Assembly: GCA_021495925.1 (NCBI GenBank) | Contig: JAKEKT010000079.1 | Location: forward strand, 62,001-126,000 | Direction of reading: 5' to 3' | DNA from: Diplodia intermedia | Lineage: Eukaryota > Ascomycota > Dothideomycetes > Botryosphaeriales > Botryosphaeriaceae | Length of the DNA stretch: 64,000 nt | Part shown: positions 43,222-55,113 of the stretch, in pieces | How the letters are laid out: each line of letters begins with the position of its first letter | Position numbering within the stretch: the first letter of the stretch is position 1 | Notes under the pieces: model-generated | Databases searched by the model: none | Told to the model about the DNA's origin: nothing | The model's input: the letters and a program-made list of their open reading frames with translations, nothing else | Program-made: the position numbers and the translations under genes

Positions 43222-46200
43222 CTAGAACGCACGGTAGCCCGTGGTCTGAGGCGCAATGCCGTTGGCCTGTCCGTACGGCGCTGGCGACGGCGCGCTCGGG
43301 CCCTGCGTGAGCATGAGGCGAGACGCTCCGAGTATCGGCGTGTTCTCCTCGTTCTTCTGCTGCGACTGCTCTCTCGCCTTGCGCTCCTCGTTGTCCTTCT
43401 TGAGAAGCTCGATGGTCGCCGCCTGTTGCGCCAAGAAGTTGATCATGTACGGCTGCCGACTGTTAGCTCATATCCGACGCTTCTGAAACTTGCAGCACTC
43501 ACCATCGTGAAGTCGTGGAGACCGTTGCGCCAGGACACCTCGAGGATAACATCCGGGCGGATCAGGTCGTAGCACGCGTAAAGCATGCCAACGTAGCACT
43601 CGCGGCTGCCGATGTCGACGAACTACACACCAACGTCAGCTGAGATCTGGGAATAGTGAGTCACATCACTTACGTAGCGCAGCAATTCTTCGACAACCTC
43701 CGCCTTGGCGGACAGAGCGGCCGTCTCGATGGCGTCCTTGAACAACTTGTCCTGCTTCGAAAGCGCGATCGACTTATCCCAACGCTTGTTCTTGCGATAG
43801 ATGTTGGCAGCGATCTGCCTGAAGAAGACAAGATCATGCTTCTCGAGGCGCTGTGCAAGTTCGACCGCGTCGTAGTTGTCGTAGTTCTCGACCGAGTCGC
43901 GCAGAGTCTTGTGATCCTCCTCCTCAATAAGCAGATCGTTGATCGCGTTGTTGACAGCCCTCTTATTCTGCGATTGAACGTTCAGCAAGAACGGCTTGAT
44001 GAGAGGGATGTTGTCCGACTTCTCAAACATGCGAACAACGCGGTTGACATCAATCCTCGGCGTCAACGCCTGAAGGAGATCGGTGAGCAGCGAAGGTTGC
44101 TCTTGGAGGTAGAAGTTCAATGCACGGTAGTAAATCTCCAAGTTTGCTACCTTGATGACCGTATCCTTGAACGAGTGGTGTTCCCAGGCATCCGCCGCGC
44201 GCTCCATCATTGCCAGAGCAGCGTTGTCTGGTTCATCGTAGTGAACGTACAAGAAGACGAGCTCAGGCCAGAGGTGGGCTTCCTCGCAAGCGCGGATCAT
44301 CTTGGGGATGTTGATACGAGACCAGAAGAGTCGGAGGTGCTCCATGACGCGCTCGGGGTGGTACTTGGATAGAGCGATACCCAACTCAGTGAACATGCCC
44401 ATGTGGGCACGTTCAAGACCAAGACCAGCTTCCAGAAGAGCAATGAGCTCGTCAAAATAGCCATTCCTCTCATACTGCCTGACAAGGTCTGAAAGTTCTT
44501 CGGCGTGAACAATGAGGTTGAGACCGCAAATCTGGGCGAGACGGAACTCCTTCTTTGCAACGCAGGCCTCATTGACCTGCTTCCATACCTTTGTGCTGTT
44601 GGCCTTGCGAGCGCACTCCACAGCAGCCTGGTAATCTTCCAGGTGCACGAGCGTGGTCGCAAGCTTCGCCCAGTTGGAAATGCTGGTGAAGAAGATCTTG
44701 GCAGCCTCATGGTAGCCCTCCTCGTAAGCCTTGTCACCAGAGGCTTCCACGTCCGCAACGTTGGTGGCGCGCAAGAAGTCCTCGAGCTCAGCGATCTGGT
44801 TGGTACGGGCGAAGCAGAAGGCCAGAGCAGTATCAATCGGAGGCTCACGTAGGGTCTTGCGAGCCATCCTCAGGAACTTGATCAGATCATCATCCTTGCC
44901 GGCGTGAGTGGCAATCTCAATGACTTCATTGTAGTTCGAGGGGTCTTGTGCCCTGATGTACGACTCGATAGAGTCGGTGACACGCAAACCATCCAGCTGG
45001 GCCTTCGCGACTTTGCTCCAGACTTCGGGCAGATCGACGCGGTCGGCATATTCCTGGGCGCGGTCAATGCTGACGATGTGGTCAACGAGAACGTTCACAG
45101 CCTCGAGGTGGTTGTTATGCTTCTTGTGGATCTCAAAGGCCTCATCGTACATGCCCAGCTCGATACACTGCGCAGCGATATCATCCGGGGTGTAATTCTC
45201 GAGCTGCTGGATGTATCCCATCAAGCGACCCTTGTCAGACTTGGCCGCAGTGAGCATGAGCAGGTTTTGAAGCGTCGGGTTGTCGCTGAAGGTGGAGGGC
45301 TCCAGAATGATCTTTTCCAGAAGCTCAATGAGCTCACCAGGGAGGTCGTTGCTGATAAAAGCCTTGACAGCAATCGAGACCTTGTCGGGTTCCTGGGACT
45401 CCGGAACGGCAGTGGCGATGACCTGGTCGACGACCGACCTCTTGAAAAGGTTGTTCGTACTCAGAACGTAATCCCAGATTTCGGGGTCAGACCTCTCAAG
45501 CAGGTATCTGGCCTGGGCCTTGAACATCGAGTTCTCGTTGGTAATGTTAATGAGCTCGAGATCGTTCTGGCCCTTCTGGTAGGCAATGAAGGCCAAGCTA
45601 GGGTCACGGGCCTCGCAGTATTTACCAACAGTAAGAGTGTCGTATTGGTCGTTCTCACGCAGGAACTTTTCTGGGTTGTTGTTGCTGTCAATGTAGATCT
45701 TGGCAAGGGCGTTGTAAACGGCCTGCTGCTGGTTGCCGCTAGCGAGAGTAGCCTCCAGGAACGGCAATAGGAGCTTGAGACGGTTTCGAGTCTCCACTTC
45801 TGCAACGAGCTCATCGATGGGGATTGAAGCGGGGTTGACCGACTGTAGCAAGCCTTTGATGATGTTCTCATCACAGTCTACATCGAGGAGACCACCAATA
45901 ACAGCGGGAGTCCTGGACGGGTTGACACGCTGAACGTAGATCTCGATGGACTTGAACTGTTGCTGCTTGTACAGGTACAATACCAGGTCGTGGATGAAGT
46001 TGAAACGGTCGCAGACAATGATGAGCGGGAGCTGCTCGGTCAACTTGGCCTCCTTGAGGAAGTTCTTGACCTTCTCCGGGTCGAAGAAGTTGTTCTCGCG
46101 GCAAATGCGCTCGACTTCGTTGAGTTGTCCCATGGCGGTTGCAGCCTCGATGTACTTGAAAACCACATCCTTATCCTCGCTGAGGTTCACAATCCCACCG

Positions 46201-48585
46201 AGGTAGAAGAACAGACCCTCAGCGGTGCGATACTTCTCCAGCAAGTCAATGATGCGGGTCGCACCAAGAAGATCGGAGTATTTCTGAGCAATGCGAATGA
46301 CAGCTTGCAAATTTTGGCGGATATTCGTCTTCAGCATCTCGTCCAAGCAGTCAATGGAGAGCTCGACAGTCAGGTGGCCGAAGTAGTTTATGAGCCACTC
46401 CTCAGGAAGCTTATCCGTATGGATAATGATGCGCTTGATTGCTGCCGGGTCGTCATTGTGCTCCAGCGCTCTTGTCAACAGGCCAGCGTTCTCGCACAAC
46501 TGGGCAATGCGCGCCTTGTCGTAATGAGAGAACATTTCATTGCCGAGAATAGCATCTGCGACCTGAGGAGCGTTAAGCAAGTTCATCTCCAGCAACTTCG
46601 TCTGAAGGTGGCCCTGCTCCGGGAGATTAGGTGCGAGGACATCAAGCAAAAATGCCGTGCACTGCTGAACCATGCCCTGTGACTGGAAAATGTCGACCAC
46701 ACGGTCAATGTCGATCAAGGGACCGCTTTCCTCTTTCGCCAAAGCAGTTGCGAACTCAGCGCCCTTCTCTGGGTTGACGCGCACAATGTGCTGGAGCAGG
46801 ACAGTGAAATCCGGTGTGTAGCCACTTTGCTTTGCATACGGGAGGATCTCGTCAAACCGGCCGAGCTCCGCCAGCGCAGCTACAACCTTCTGAGACGAAC
46901 CAGCCTGCTGGTAGATGGTCAAGGCAAGGTTGAGATCATGCAGTCTGACGATATCTCCAAGCTGCTCCGAGCATTCCAGCTTGCTCTCCCCCAGCCATTT
47001 CTCCAGAAGATGCTTTCGACCCTGCTGAAGAACGGGCCTTACCAGCTCCAGTGTTTCGAATTGGTTAAGCTTTCCCTTATCCAGTAGCATACCAAAGTAT
47101 TGCAGGATGACAGACAGCTGGCCTTGTTGGGGAGGAGCCTGCTTGAAACGCTCAATCGTCTGGGCCGTACGGAGGAATCCACGGGGAGAGTTGGCCGCCG
47201 TCTTTGCTGCTTCGGCATACTGTCCAGACGCCAGGAGATTCTCGAATTGCTGCTGGTACAGGTTATCGGCGCCTGGGAGACCAGCGCGCGAAGCCAGTCT
47301 ATACGCCAGCTCCGCGTTGGCTGGGTTCTGCAGCAGATAGGGTATCACAGTGTTTTCGTCAAGGGTGACGGAAAGAACTTGCCCCTTGCGGTTGATGCCA
47401 ATGATTCCCGCGGCGTCAGAATCGGGGGCGGTAACGAAGATGGTGTCGCTGGAAATGCGGTTCATGAAGATGCAGGTTCCCGACTCCAAATCGTACAGGT
47501 GAATGAAGCCGTACTTGGTGACCAGGTAAATGATGTTGTACTTCTCAGAGACCTGCATGGCGACCGGAAAGTCATTGGTAGCCTCAGGTGGGAAGTAGAC
47601 ATCAACAGCCTTCTTGGGGAAAGTAGGATTGCCGGCTTGGTGGTCAATCTCCACCACGTGCAGCTTTGCACCGGTTGTAGTCCTCACAGCGAAAGTGAAG
47701 ACCTTGGTGTCGGCAGGCGCACCTTCCATGCGAAGCGAGCCGAAAGCAGCGGCATGGCCCTCGATGTTCTGGCTGATACCACGATCTCTGGAGTAGAGCT
47801 GCATGGCTCCGACGACGCGGCCTTGCTGTTGGGAAATGCCCACGATAACGGACCATTTCTCTTCGTGGTTGACGCGGTAGTTGATGATTTGGCAGCCCTA
47901 TCCAATGTCAATTAAGCCCGCTTCCATGGGTATCACAGTTTTGTGCCCACCGAGAGGTTGGGGTTCCGGTCAAAGATCTTGACCGGCGTCGCCTGGTTCG
48001 GGTCGAAGATGTTCCAATGATAGACGGAGTTCTCGGTGACTAGGCCGAGGCTCGTGTCGCTGTACCATTTCCAGAACACAACATCCTCGTTCATCGTAGT
48101 CGACTTCAGCTTCGCCTTCTGCGCCAAGTCGAAGATCTGCAGTGTCCGCTGCTGAGCCTTCAATGCGATGATCTGCTTGCTGTAGTGCATAATAGCACTG
48201 TCGGCCTTGATAGGCCTCCGGATGATGTTGTTGCCATTCTTGAGGTCGATTATGATGACTTCGGGCGATGCGCTCTGGTCGGCCTGCTGCCTGACGCAAA
48301 TGTACGAGTCGGACTCAAGGGTCTGGCGAGCGAGTCAATTCCGCCCTACGCAACGCGACACGGCTCCCAGGCGCACGACTTACACATGAGTTGAACCCTA
48401 TCGAGGTGGGCTGCTGTGCGGTCAGCGCGGCGCTCCGGCCAGACGTGTTTGCGCGAACGGGTGACGTACGAGGATGTCGACTTGCGACAGCTGGAGGTGG
48501 TTAGCAGTCAGCAATGGCTCGAACGCGGCGCGCAAGAAGCGGGTACCTGGAGCAGCTCGGAGAACTTAATGGGAAGCGGTGCCAT
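43222..48585 (-). CDS. CHC1: Clathrin heavy chain
   Basis: Seven exons (48585-48547, 48490-48470, 48410-48384, 48322-47951, 47897-43674, 43622-43503, 43452-43222) encode 1677 residues, the normal length. The first three exons are only 39, 21 and 27 nt and read MAPLPIKFSELLQ, LSQVDIL, PTSIGFNSC, matching the known fungal N-terminus only when all are spliced. The beta-propeller follows (IIIDLKNGNNIIRRPIKADS, IIALKAQQRTLQIFDL). Seven clathrin heavy chain repeats fill the long exon (LYKQQQFKSIEIYVQRVNPS, ELALRYVS-type helices). The trimerisation tail includes DLIRPDVILEVSWRNGLHDF and PYMINFLAQQAATIELLKKD. A Ser/Pro/Gln end (GPSAPSPAPYGQANGIAP) lacks the animal QLMLT uncoating motif form but has RLMLTQG in a similar place. 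Confidence 0.95.
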
Positions 48586-50092
48586 GGCTGCGAGTTTACG
48601 GGTCTGCGGTTTCGTTACGCCAGCTCATCAACAAGAACTAACGCCACTTGGTATTAAGGGATGGGTAATCGGAAAGGAAGAGGATCTCCAGCAAGCTGGT
48701 GCGCCGAGCTTGCGGGAGCGCGATCCAGAAGGAAACGGTAGGGTGGGAGTGAGGTGGTGGCAGTTGCAAGGCCAACTCTTGTCAGGAGTTATGATCAAGC
48801 TGGCCGTGACAGTGAGCTGCGGCCAGATGTCGCTGCCGCTAAGCCGAACGCGGCGCTAGGGCTGGGCAGGTCGTCATGGCACCCGCGCAAGGCCACACGG
48901 CTGCCCTGCACCCGTGAGTTCACCACAACAACCATCGTTGCTACTGCCCGCTCTCCCCTTCACAGGCTTCCCGCGTCCGCCTCGCCGTGGAGACACACGA
49001 GCAGCACCAGCGTTGAATCCTTACCTCATCTCAGCTAATGTCGGGCTCAGTGAAGAGAGTCTTAAGCTTAAGCACGCTTCCCTCCTGTGCTCGCCCAATG
49101 CTGCGAGCTCCGAGGCGCCTCATTTCTGCTGGCCTGGACCGTGGAGCGATTCGGAATCTCTCAGGCGGAAGCAGTACACCTCTACACAGTAAGTTCATCA
49201 CTGCCGGCTTCAAGTAGATTGGGACAACAGCGAAACCCAAGTTGCGCCAGTGTTCTCCCCAGACTTGATGCTTGCCGCTAGGCCATTCACAAGTCCTTTG
49301 GGAACGGAAGGTTGTGTGGTGCTTCTCCCAGCACAACTCCGAGCTCCTATGCTACCAGCAGTCGAATCTGATGGAGGCCCGTCCACGGCTGCATGGATTC
49401 CTTTGATAGGGTTTTGTCACATGCTCCGCCTCTGTGGGTAACGGGGTGCGGCTTACCATCAGATAGGCAAAACCAGGAGAATGAGGGTCACGGCATTCCT
49501 CAGGTCGAGGCTTCCTTCGGAGCGCGAGTAGAAGCAAGTTTTGGCTAGTAGGAGTAGGGGGAGTCGTATACCTACCGATCTCCAGTCAGCCGAAGCTTAC
49601 GGCATTGGCGCCCGTCCGACGGCGGCGCCTTCTAGCTGGTCTTATTTTGGACAGCGGCAGCAAGAGACCGATTTCGGCGCGACATGCTGAGATCGGCTTC
49701 CGCAGAACGGACGCGTGACGTGGAGCGCTGCAGTGGACGTTGACAACAGGTGGCACGGTGGCCGGCTGCACCAAATGACAATATCATTAGGCACCATGCA
49801 GCGTGGACGCCCGAGGAGGAGTGCGAGGCGCTGGCGTTGACACATGGCGCATAGGCGAAGCGTGCAGGACGCAGCCCGTGGTTAAGCCCGAGCGGGAAAA
49901 TTAGCGAGGGGAGGGCGCCCGCCGTCAAAGCCTGAATAAAGTCGTCCTCAAGCAGCACACCTTCAATTTCCGCATCCACCTCTCCCGACTGCCGACCGCA
50001 CGCGCCCAAGAGACTGCGTCCGACAGCCCATTCTCGCCACCCTCGCCTGCACTCCGTGACACGATCTACACCCGTTCGCAACACCCAACACC
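48586..50092. other. Divergent intergenic region CHC1 / HCR1
   Basis: About 1.5 kb between divergent genes. No conserved ORF. Short open frames occur on both strands without splice continuity. No repeat or RNA gene found. Confidence 0.5.
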
Positions 50093-51132
50093 ATGCCGCC
50101 TTCCAAGTGGGGTACGTCATGAATCACGAACCACCGGATCTCCTGTTCGCCGAGGATCGCCTCGCGCCACAGGTGCCCATCAGTGGACAAGGCTGACCGT
50201 TGTTGCTTACCTACAGACGATGAGAGTGACGGCGAGGGAAACTCGCCTGCAGCGCCCATCGTGCGCCGCGGCAAGTTCGACGATGAGGAGGACGAGGACG
50301 AGGTAGGCCCGCCCGCACCCATGCTCACGTCCGTGGCCCCTGTGCGGCATGTGCTGACGGTTCGCAGGTCCTTGACTCCTGGGATGCCGCCGAAGACTCC
50401 GAAGTCGAACGCGAGAAAGAAAAAAAGGCCGCTGAAGCCAAGGCAAAGGCCGAGGCCGAAGCCAAGGCAAACCACAAAACCAAGAGCCAGAGAATGGAGG
50501 ACCGTATCAAGGAGAACAAGCTGAAGAAGCAAGCAGCCGCGGACGATAGCGACGAAGATGAGGACGAGGCTACACGCCGTGCACGGCTGCGCAAGTCTGA
50601 GATGGACTCCGACCTAGCGGCAGCCGAGGATCTCTTTGGCGACCTGGCCATCGGTGGCGGCAGCAAGCGCTCTGCCACGAAGCCTGCTGTTATGGTTGAC
50701 CCGAACGATTCCAACAACACCATCGACCTCTCGACGCTAAAGATTTTCAACCCAAGCACGAAGGACGACTTCCACAAACTCCGTGACACGCTAGCGCCAC
50801 TTCTCGCGGCCAACAGCAAGAAGCCGCAGTACAACCTTTTCCTTCAGGAGTTCTGCAAACAAATCGCGAAGGAGCTTCCTAGCGACCAAATCAAGAAGAT
50901 TTCCAGCGGTCTCACCACGTTGTCAAACGAGAAGATGAAGGAGGAGAAGGCAGCAGAGAAGGGCGGCAAGAAAAGCAAGGCGGCGAAGACGAAGACGAGC
51001 TTGAACGCCACACGCGACGTGGCGTACAAGGCTGATACGGCAACCTATGATGAGGACTTTGGCGAGTAGGTTTTCGCGGCAGCGTCGAAGCTTGGCTCAA
51101 ACTGACAGTGCATCAGCGACGATTTCATGTGA
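50093..51132 (+). CDS. HCR1: eIF3 subunit j (HCR1)
   Basis: Four exons (50093-50111, 50217-50302, 50368-51065, 51117-51132) encode 272 residues. eIF3j binds the 40S decoding centre and assists initiation, termination and recycling. MPPSKWDDESDGEG at the N-terminus and the acid VLDSWD block (exon 2/3 join: EDEDEVLDSWDAAEDSE) are family hallmarks, followed by a Lys/Ala/Glu coiled region, DLFGDLAIGG, and the dimer core LKIFNPSTKDDFHKLRDTLAPLL. The frame reaches a TAG at 51067, but a GTAGGT donor at 51066 and CAG acceptor at 51116 add a 16-nt exon giving ...DEDFGDDDFM, and a C-terminal DFM is typical of eIF3j (human ends in EDFM). I therefore choose the spliced end. Confidence 0.9.
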
Positions 51133-52229
51133 AACCAAGTACGGCTCGCGCCTTTCCACCCCACCTCCCCACCTACTCGAAGCGGCGTACATCAACTCAA
51201 GATGCCGCTGCCGACGCAGCGCGAGGGCGAGTCTGCCTCACGGCGGAGCTCGCCTTGCGCTCATGAAACAGCCCGCAAAGCTCTCACGCCAATCCGGCAG
51301 ACTAGCGACAAAACTGGACAGGGCTGCCTCGTGTTCAAGAGGCATGCGAAGCGGCGGAATCGGAAACCATAGCCTCGTAGGTACACGCGCTTGGGGATGT
51401 TGGAGGCATCTCTGTCGCAGTGCTTCCGCCATTCGGATATCGGCTACACCTGCACGAGGTCAATCGCGTCCCTTTACATACAGCCATATCACATCCCTCG
51501 TTCACTAGCTTTAGGGTTCCTTGGGCGCACATTGGTCTGTCCAGTCGGCACGACATTCGGTTTTCATGTATCTTACTTGGGTAGTTTCAAGGAGGAGCAA
51601 TGGGAGTAGCCTTTACTTCTTCCTCTGGAGTTCCAGCCAGACTCCACATGCATGGATGATCGCGCTGCGTCAAAGCTCTTCGTCTTTTCCTTCCCTCCGA
51701 GCTCGTAGATCACCGTCGGTCCTCGAGGCACCACTGCGTTTGGTGCAAATGCGCAGCTTGTGGCCCCGCCACGCCGTTCAATGCAGACACTACGGCCGTG
51801 ATCCACGCGAGGTTGAGGAACTTTGAGACCCGGCAGACGAGGACCGTACCCGGTGATCCACCACTTAGAAACAGCTGCTGTGCTTGTTCAATTCATTTTC
51901 CACCAATGATGCCGGCTACACTTCCTCATGAAGGCACTTGCCGGGGCGTTTGGAGGATGTTGACGCGTTCGCCGTCGGGCTGTGTCTGTGGGCTGGAAGA
52001 GAGCAACGGACCAGAGCCTGGTGCCCACTAAGCAAACCAGCTTAGCCCCCGACATGTTTGTATGAGATAAGTTATGCAGGAAAAGTGTGTGTCAAATACT
52101 TTTTTAGCAGCTTTCCGTATAAGAAGGGCAGAGCACTAAGGCCAAGCCGTGTCTCGGTGTACCGCTTTCAGCCACCATTCGAGCTTTTACCTTCTTCATA
52201 CCACCTGTTCGGACAAATAACCTGTGCCA
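51133..52229. other. Intergenic region HCR1 / coiled-coil gene
   Basis: About 1.1 kb between two + strand genes. Frames here are short and unconserved; nothing else seen. Confidence 0.5.
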
Positions 52230-53188
52230 ATGGTCGCCCTCATCGAAACCCACGCTCTCGAACAGAAGCCGTTCATGTCATTTTCGCCCAAAGCAGTAGC
52301 TGCACAGGAAGCAATCAAAGTGCAGGGCCGGCGATACGCGAAGCTCAGAGACGAGGCCGGCAACATTGACGTCCTTCGAGACATCTTGAAAAGTATGATT
52401 GCTGAATCTGAGAAGTGAGTACATCACCTGTCCTGCCGGCCGGCTGCACACGTATCTATGCCCGTTCTTCGTCGACCCATGTCATTCTCCGAGATCATTC
52501 TTGAGCAACTTCGTTTCCTACAAGGATCGCCGGGTTTTCAAGACGGGTATTCGAACCGTATACCTGTTCTCCCATCTGCTTTACGTTGCTTGCGTCCCTT
52601 TTTTCCATATTTAACTTTAGGCTCGCCATTTGGCGAGAGATCATCTCGGATCCGGGTTTCACATTTCATGCCCTTTCGCCTGCCATCTCCCAAGCGAGCT
52701 TCTATTTCCATCGCCTACGGACGCATCGTTTGGTGCTTGCCCATATCCTCACACCTGCGGTACACTTTGCGAAATTTCGGGGTTTCTCCACATTCATGCA
52801 ATGCGCCTTCCACATCCTAGCACACGCAACACCGTAATTAGCTCTCGTTTGCACCACCAGATATCGATCCACCGTACTCTTTTCCCTCACGACCAATTTT
52901 CTTCGATGCTTTTTTCTTGGCCCAACCCGTCATGACTCAAGGGCGACACCTGAAAACGGTCTAACTAACTGCAACACTCTGCTTAGACTCATCCATATTC
53001 TGGCTCAGCAGCAAAGCACTGCCTCAGCCGAACCGTTTGAGGTCCACGAACGCCGCATCGAGACGCTGCAAGCCAGCATCGCCCAGTATAGACTGCAGTC
53101 GCTACACCTGGAGCTCGACGATGGCGCTCAAGGCAAAGAAGGCTGGGATGATCAGGAAAGAGGCTCGTGGCTGAAGTTATGCGAATGA
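52230..53188 (+). CDS. Small coiled-coil protein, 128 aa, not recognised
   Basis: Two exons (52230-52414, 52987-53188) with a 572-nt intron, the longest in the window. The donor is GTGAGT; a CTAACTGCAAC branch region and TTAG acceptor precede exon 2. The join is in frame and keeps heptad spacing (VLRDILKSMIAESEK then LIHILAQQQ). The N-terminus is MVALIETHALEQKPFMSFSP, then AAQEAIKVQGRRYAKLRDEAG. The C-terminal half is helical (RRIETLQASIAQYRLQSLHLEL) and ends in an acidic, Trp-bearing tail. I do not recognise the family. Size and coiled-coil suggest a subunit of a tether, BLOC-like or kinetochore assembly, which is only a guess. An alternative exon inside the long intron (for example after the TTTAG near 52620) cannot be ruled out. 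Confidence 0.6.
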
Positions 53189-53753
53189 TCATGACGGAAG
53201 GTACCGCATAGGATGGAATCAGCCTTATTACTTCGCCCAGGGGTTTCTTTGCTCCGTATATCTTCTTTCTCGGTTGCGTCAATTTTTCTCCTTCTTGGCC
53301 TGCTCCAACCCAATCTTTCTTTCCACGGTTTTCCGTGGTATATCGTATCTTGAGGAGCTGCGGGGAACATCACCTGTTATGGTGACGACGACTACGTTCC
53401 TTGCGAACGATGAACAGAGACACGAGAGCAGCGTCTCTTACCACCACTCGCTCAAAGCCACGGCACGCGGGCACCAAAAAATAAAGAGGCTCTTGAGAAG
53501 TCTTTGTGTGCTCCACTGCTGAAATGGCGGAGTTAACACCCGAAACAAAGGTGAAAATAGCAAGCGCAGATGATCCTTTTGACCGCTCCCCTCAGCGTAC
53601 ATCCTCAACGCCGTGCCACGCATACGAGGCCCTTCCCTTGTTCCAAACCGAAACGCCCCGCTACTAGGTTCCTGGTAGCACGCAGAAGCCGTGACCAGGA
53701 CCATGAACATATGAACGACTTTCCCCGCGATATAGATGTGATGGGCCCCAGGA
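53189..53753. other. Convergent intergenic region coiled-coil gene / FCF1
   Basis: 565 bases of 3' flank from both genes; no feature found. Confidence 0.55.
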
Positions 53754-54512
53754 TTATTTCTCCGGCGCATCCGGCAATCGTTCTATCACGTATTTTCCTC
53801 GGGCTACGGACATGATTGGGACACCGGGGACCTTGCGAACTGTGTTGGTGTTTGTCAGCATCAAATATCGCAAGACAATTTGCTGTAGCTTACCACGACG
53901 CTTCAGGTCGCGATCATTCGTAGCCACAATGTAAACCTTGTGCTTCTGGACCCTGTCGACGATGCCTGGCCCTAATTCAGCACCTGAGCCGCGGTGTGGG
54001 CAGTGGGGGAAGCGACTTACAGTCATCGGCGTATACACCCTTGTGGTCACATTCAAGGCGCTCCCACCGCTCGTCGCGAGCTATCCTAAGCGCAATGCGG
54101 TACTTGGGGCCCAGCTTCTCCAACTCGGCCATGACGCAGGAAGTGATGAGTACGGAGCACTTGGCATAGAGGCAGTCCATCATGGAGGGTAGCAGTTCGA
54201 GCTTGCGCTGGACGGTGTGAGAGAGGAAGTTCTGGGCACACGGTCAGCAGGCAGGCTCGGGTGCGGCTCAGACGTCCGGGTGGCGCTTACGGTATCGACA
54301 AGGACCTGGTACGGCGGAACAAGGGATGTGTTGTAATTGAAGAATAACGAGGACGAGACCTGAGGCACCTCGCGCACGACTTCATCCGGTTTCGCCTTCT
54401 GTTTGGCCTGCTCGGCATCGGCGGCGAGCTGGTTTTTCTTGAGACGGGCGTCGCGCTGGCCGATGATGCGCTTGACCTGGGCAAACTTCCTGGTACGCTT
54501 CTGGACACCCAT
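53754..54512 (-). CDS. FCF1: FCF1/UTP24 rRNA-processing PIN nuclease
   Basis: Four exons (54512-54291, 54231-54021, 53965-53894, 53839-53754) encode 196 residues. Fcf1 is the SSU-processome PIN nuclease implicated in 18S rRNA cleavage at A1/A2. The basic N-terminus (MGVQKRTRKFAQVKRIIGQR) and VVREVPQVSSSLFFNYNTSL are diagnostic. PIN acids appear in YQVLVDTNFLSH, MMDCLYAKC, VYADDCIVDRV and IVATNDRDLKRR; it ends KVPGVPIM ... YVIERLPDAPEK. Every exon join restores a conserved block. Divergent from CSI2 with 601 bases between ATGs. Confidence 0.95.
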
Positions 54513-55113
54513 GGCAACGGCGCGGGTAGCGGAGGACGGGCGCAGCGGGCAGGGCAGGACGCGAGGGTGGGACGCGCAGGCAGGGTGGGCTGGCGGAGGA
54601 AAAGTGATGGGAGCAATGGTTCCTTATCGCTATCTCGGAGCAGCAGACGGGCCGGTGCTATATTGGGCGGCCACCCACTGTTTACGCGGCGGCCCCTGTG
54701 GCCCCTGCTGATCGCGATGCAGCAAGGCACGATCCGGGGCCCTGCAGCCTCATGTCCCACAGCGCTCTGCCAGACGCTGCATCCTCCCTCCCGGCCCCGT
54801 GCACTGGACCGCAAAAGCACTTTGCTCGTGCTGTGCCGAAGCCTGAAGAATAATCCAGCCCTGCGTCTTCACGAGCCGGCGCATCACGCCTAGCCGAACC
54901 ACGCGCCGCCCAAGAGGCAAATACGAAGGACGCTCCCTTTGTCTCTGCCTCCTCCAACACCTTCCTCGCCTGCACGCCTTCCTCCGCACCCGACGCCCTC
55001 CCTGCGCTCCCTGCGCTGCGGCCTCCATCCTCGCTCCCGACCTCCCCGCCGGCGGCCACGCCACGGCCAATCGCCCACCATGCGGTTCGTCGATCGTGCG
55101 CCTGTCCGCACCC
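54513..55113. other. Divergent promoter FCF1 / CSI2
   Basis: 601 bases between divergent ATGs, GC-rich with C-rich + strand leader before CSI2. ORFs here are not conserved. Confidence 0.6.

Noticed and set aside
52458..52820. 120-codon plus frame inside the 572-nt intron
   Set aside because: No conserved sequence and poor fit to flanking splice signals. The direct join of the two flanking exons is better supported.
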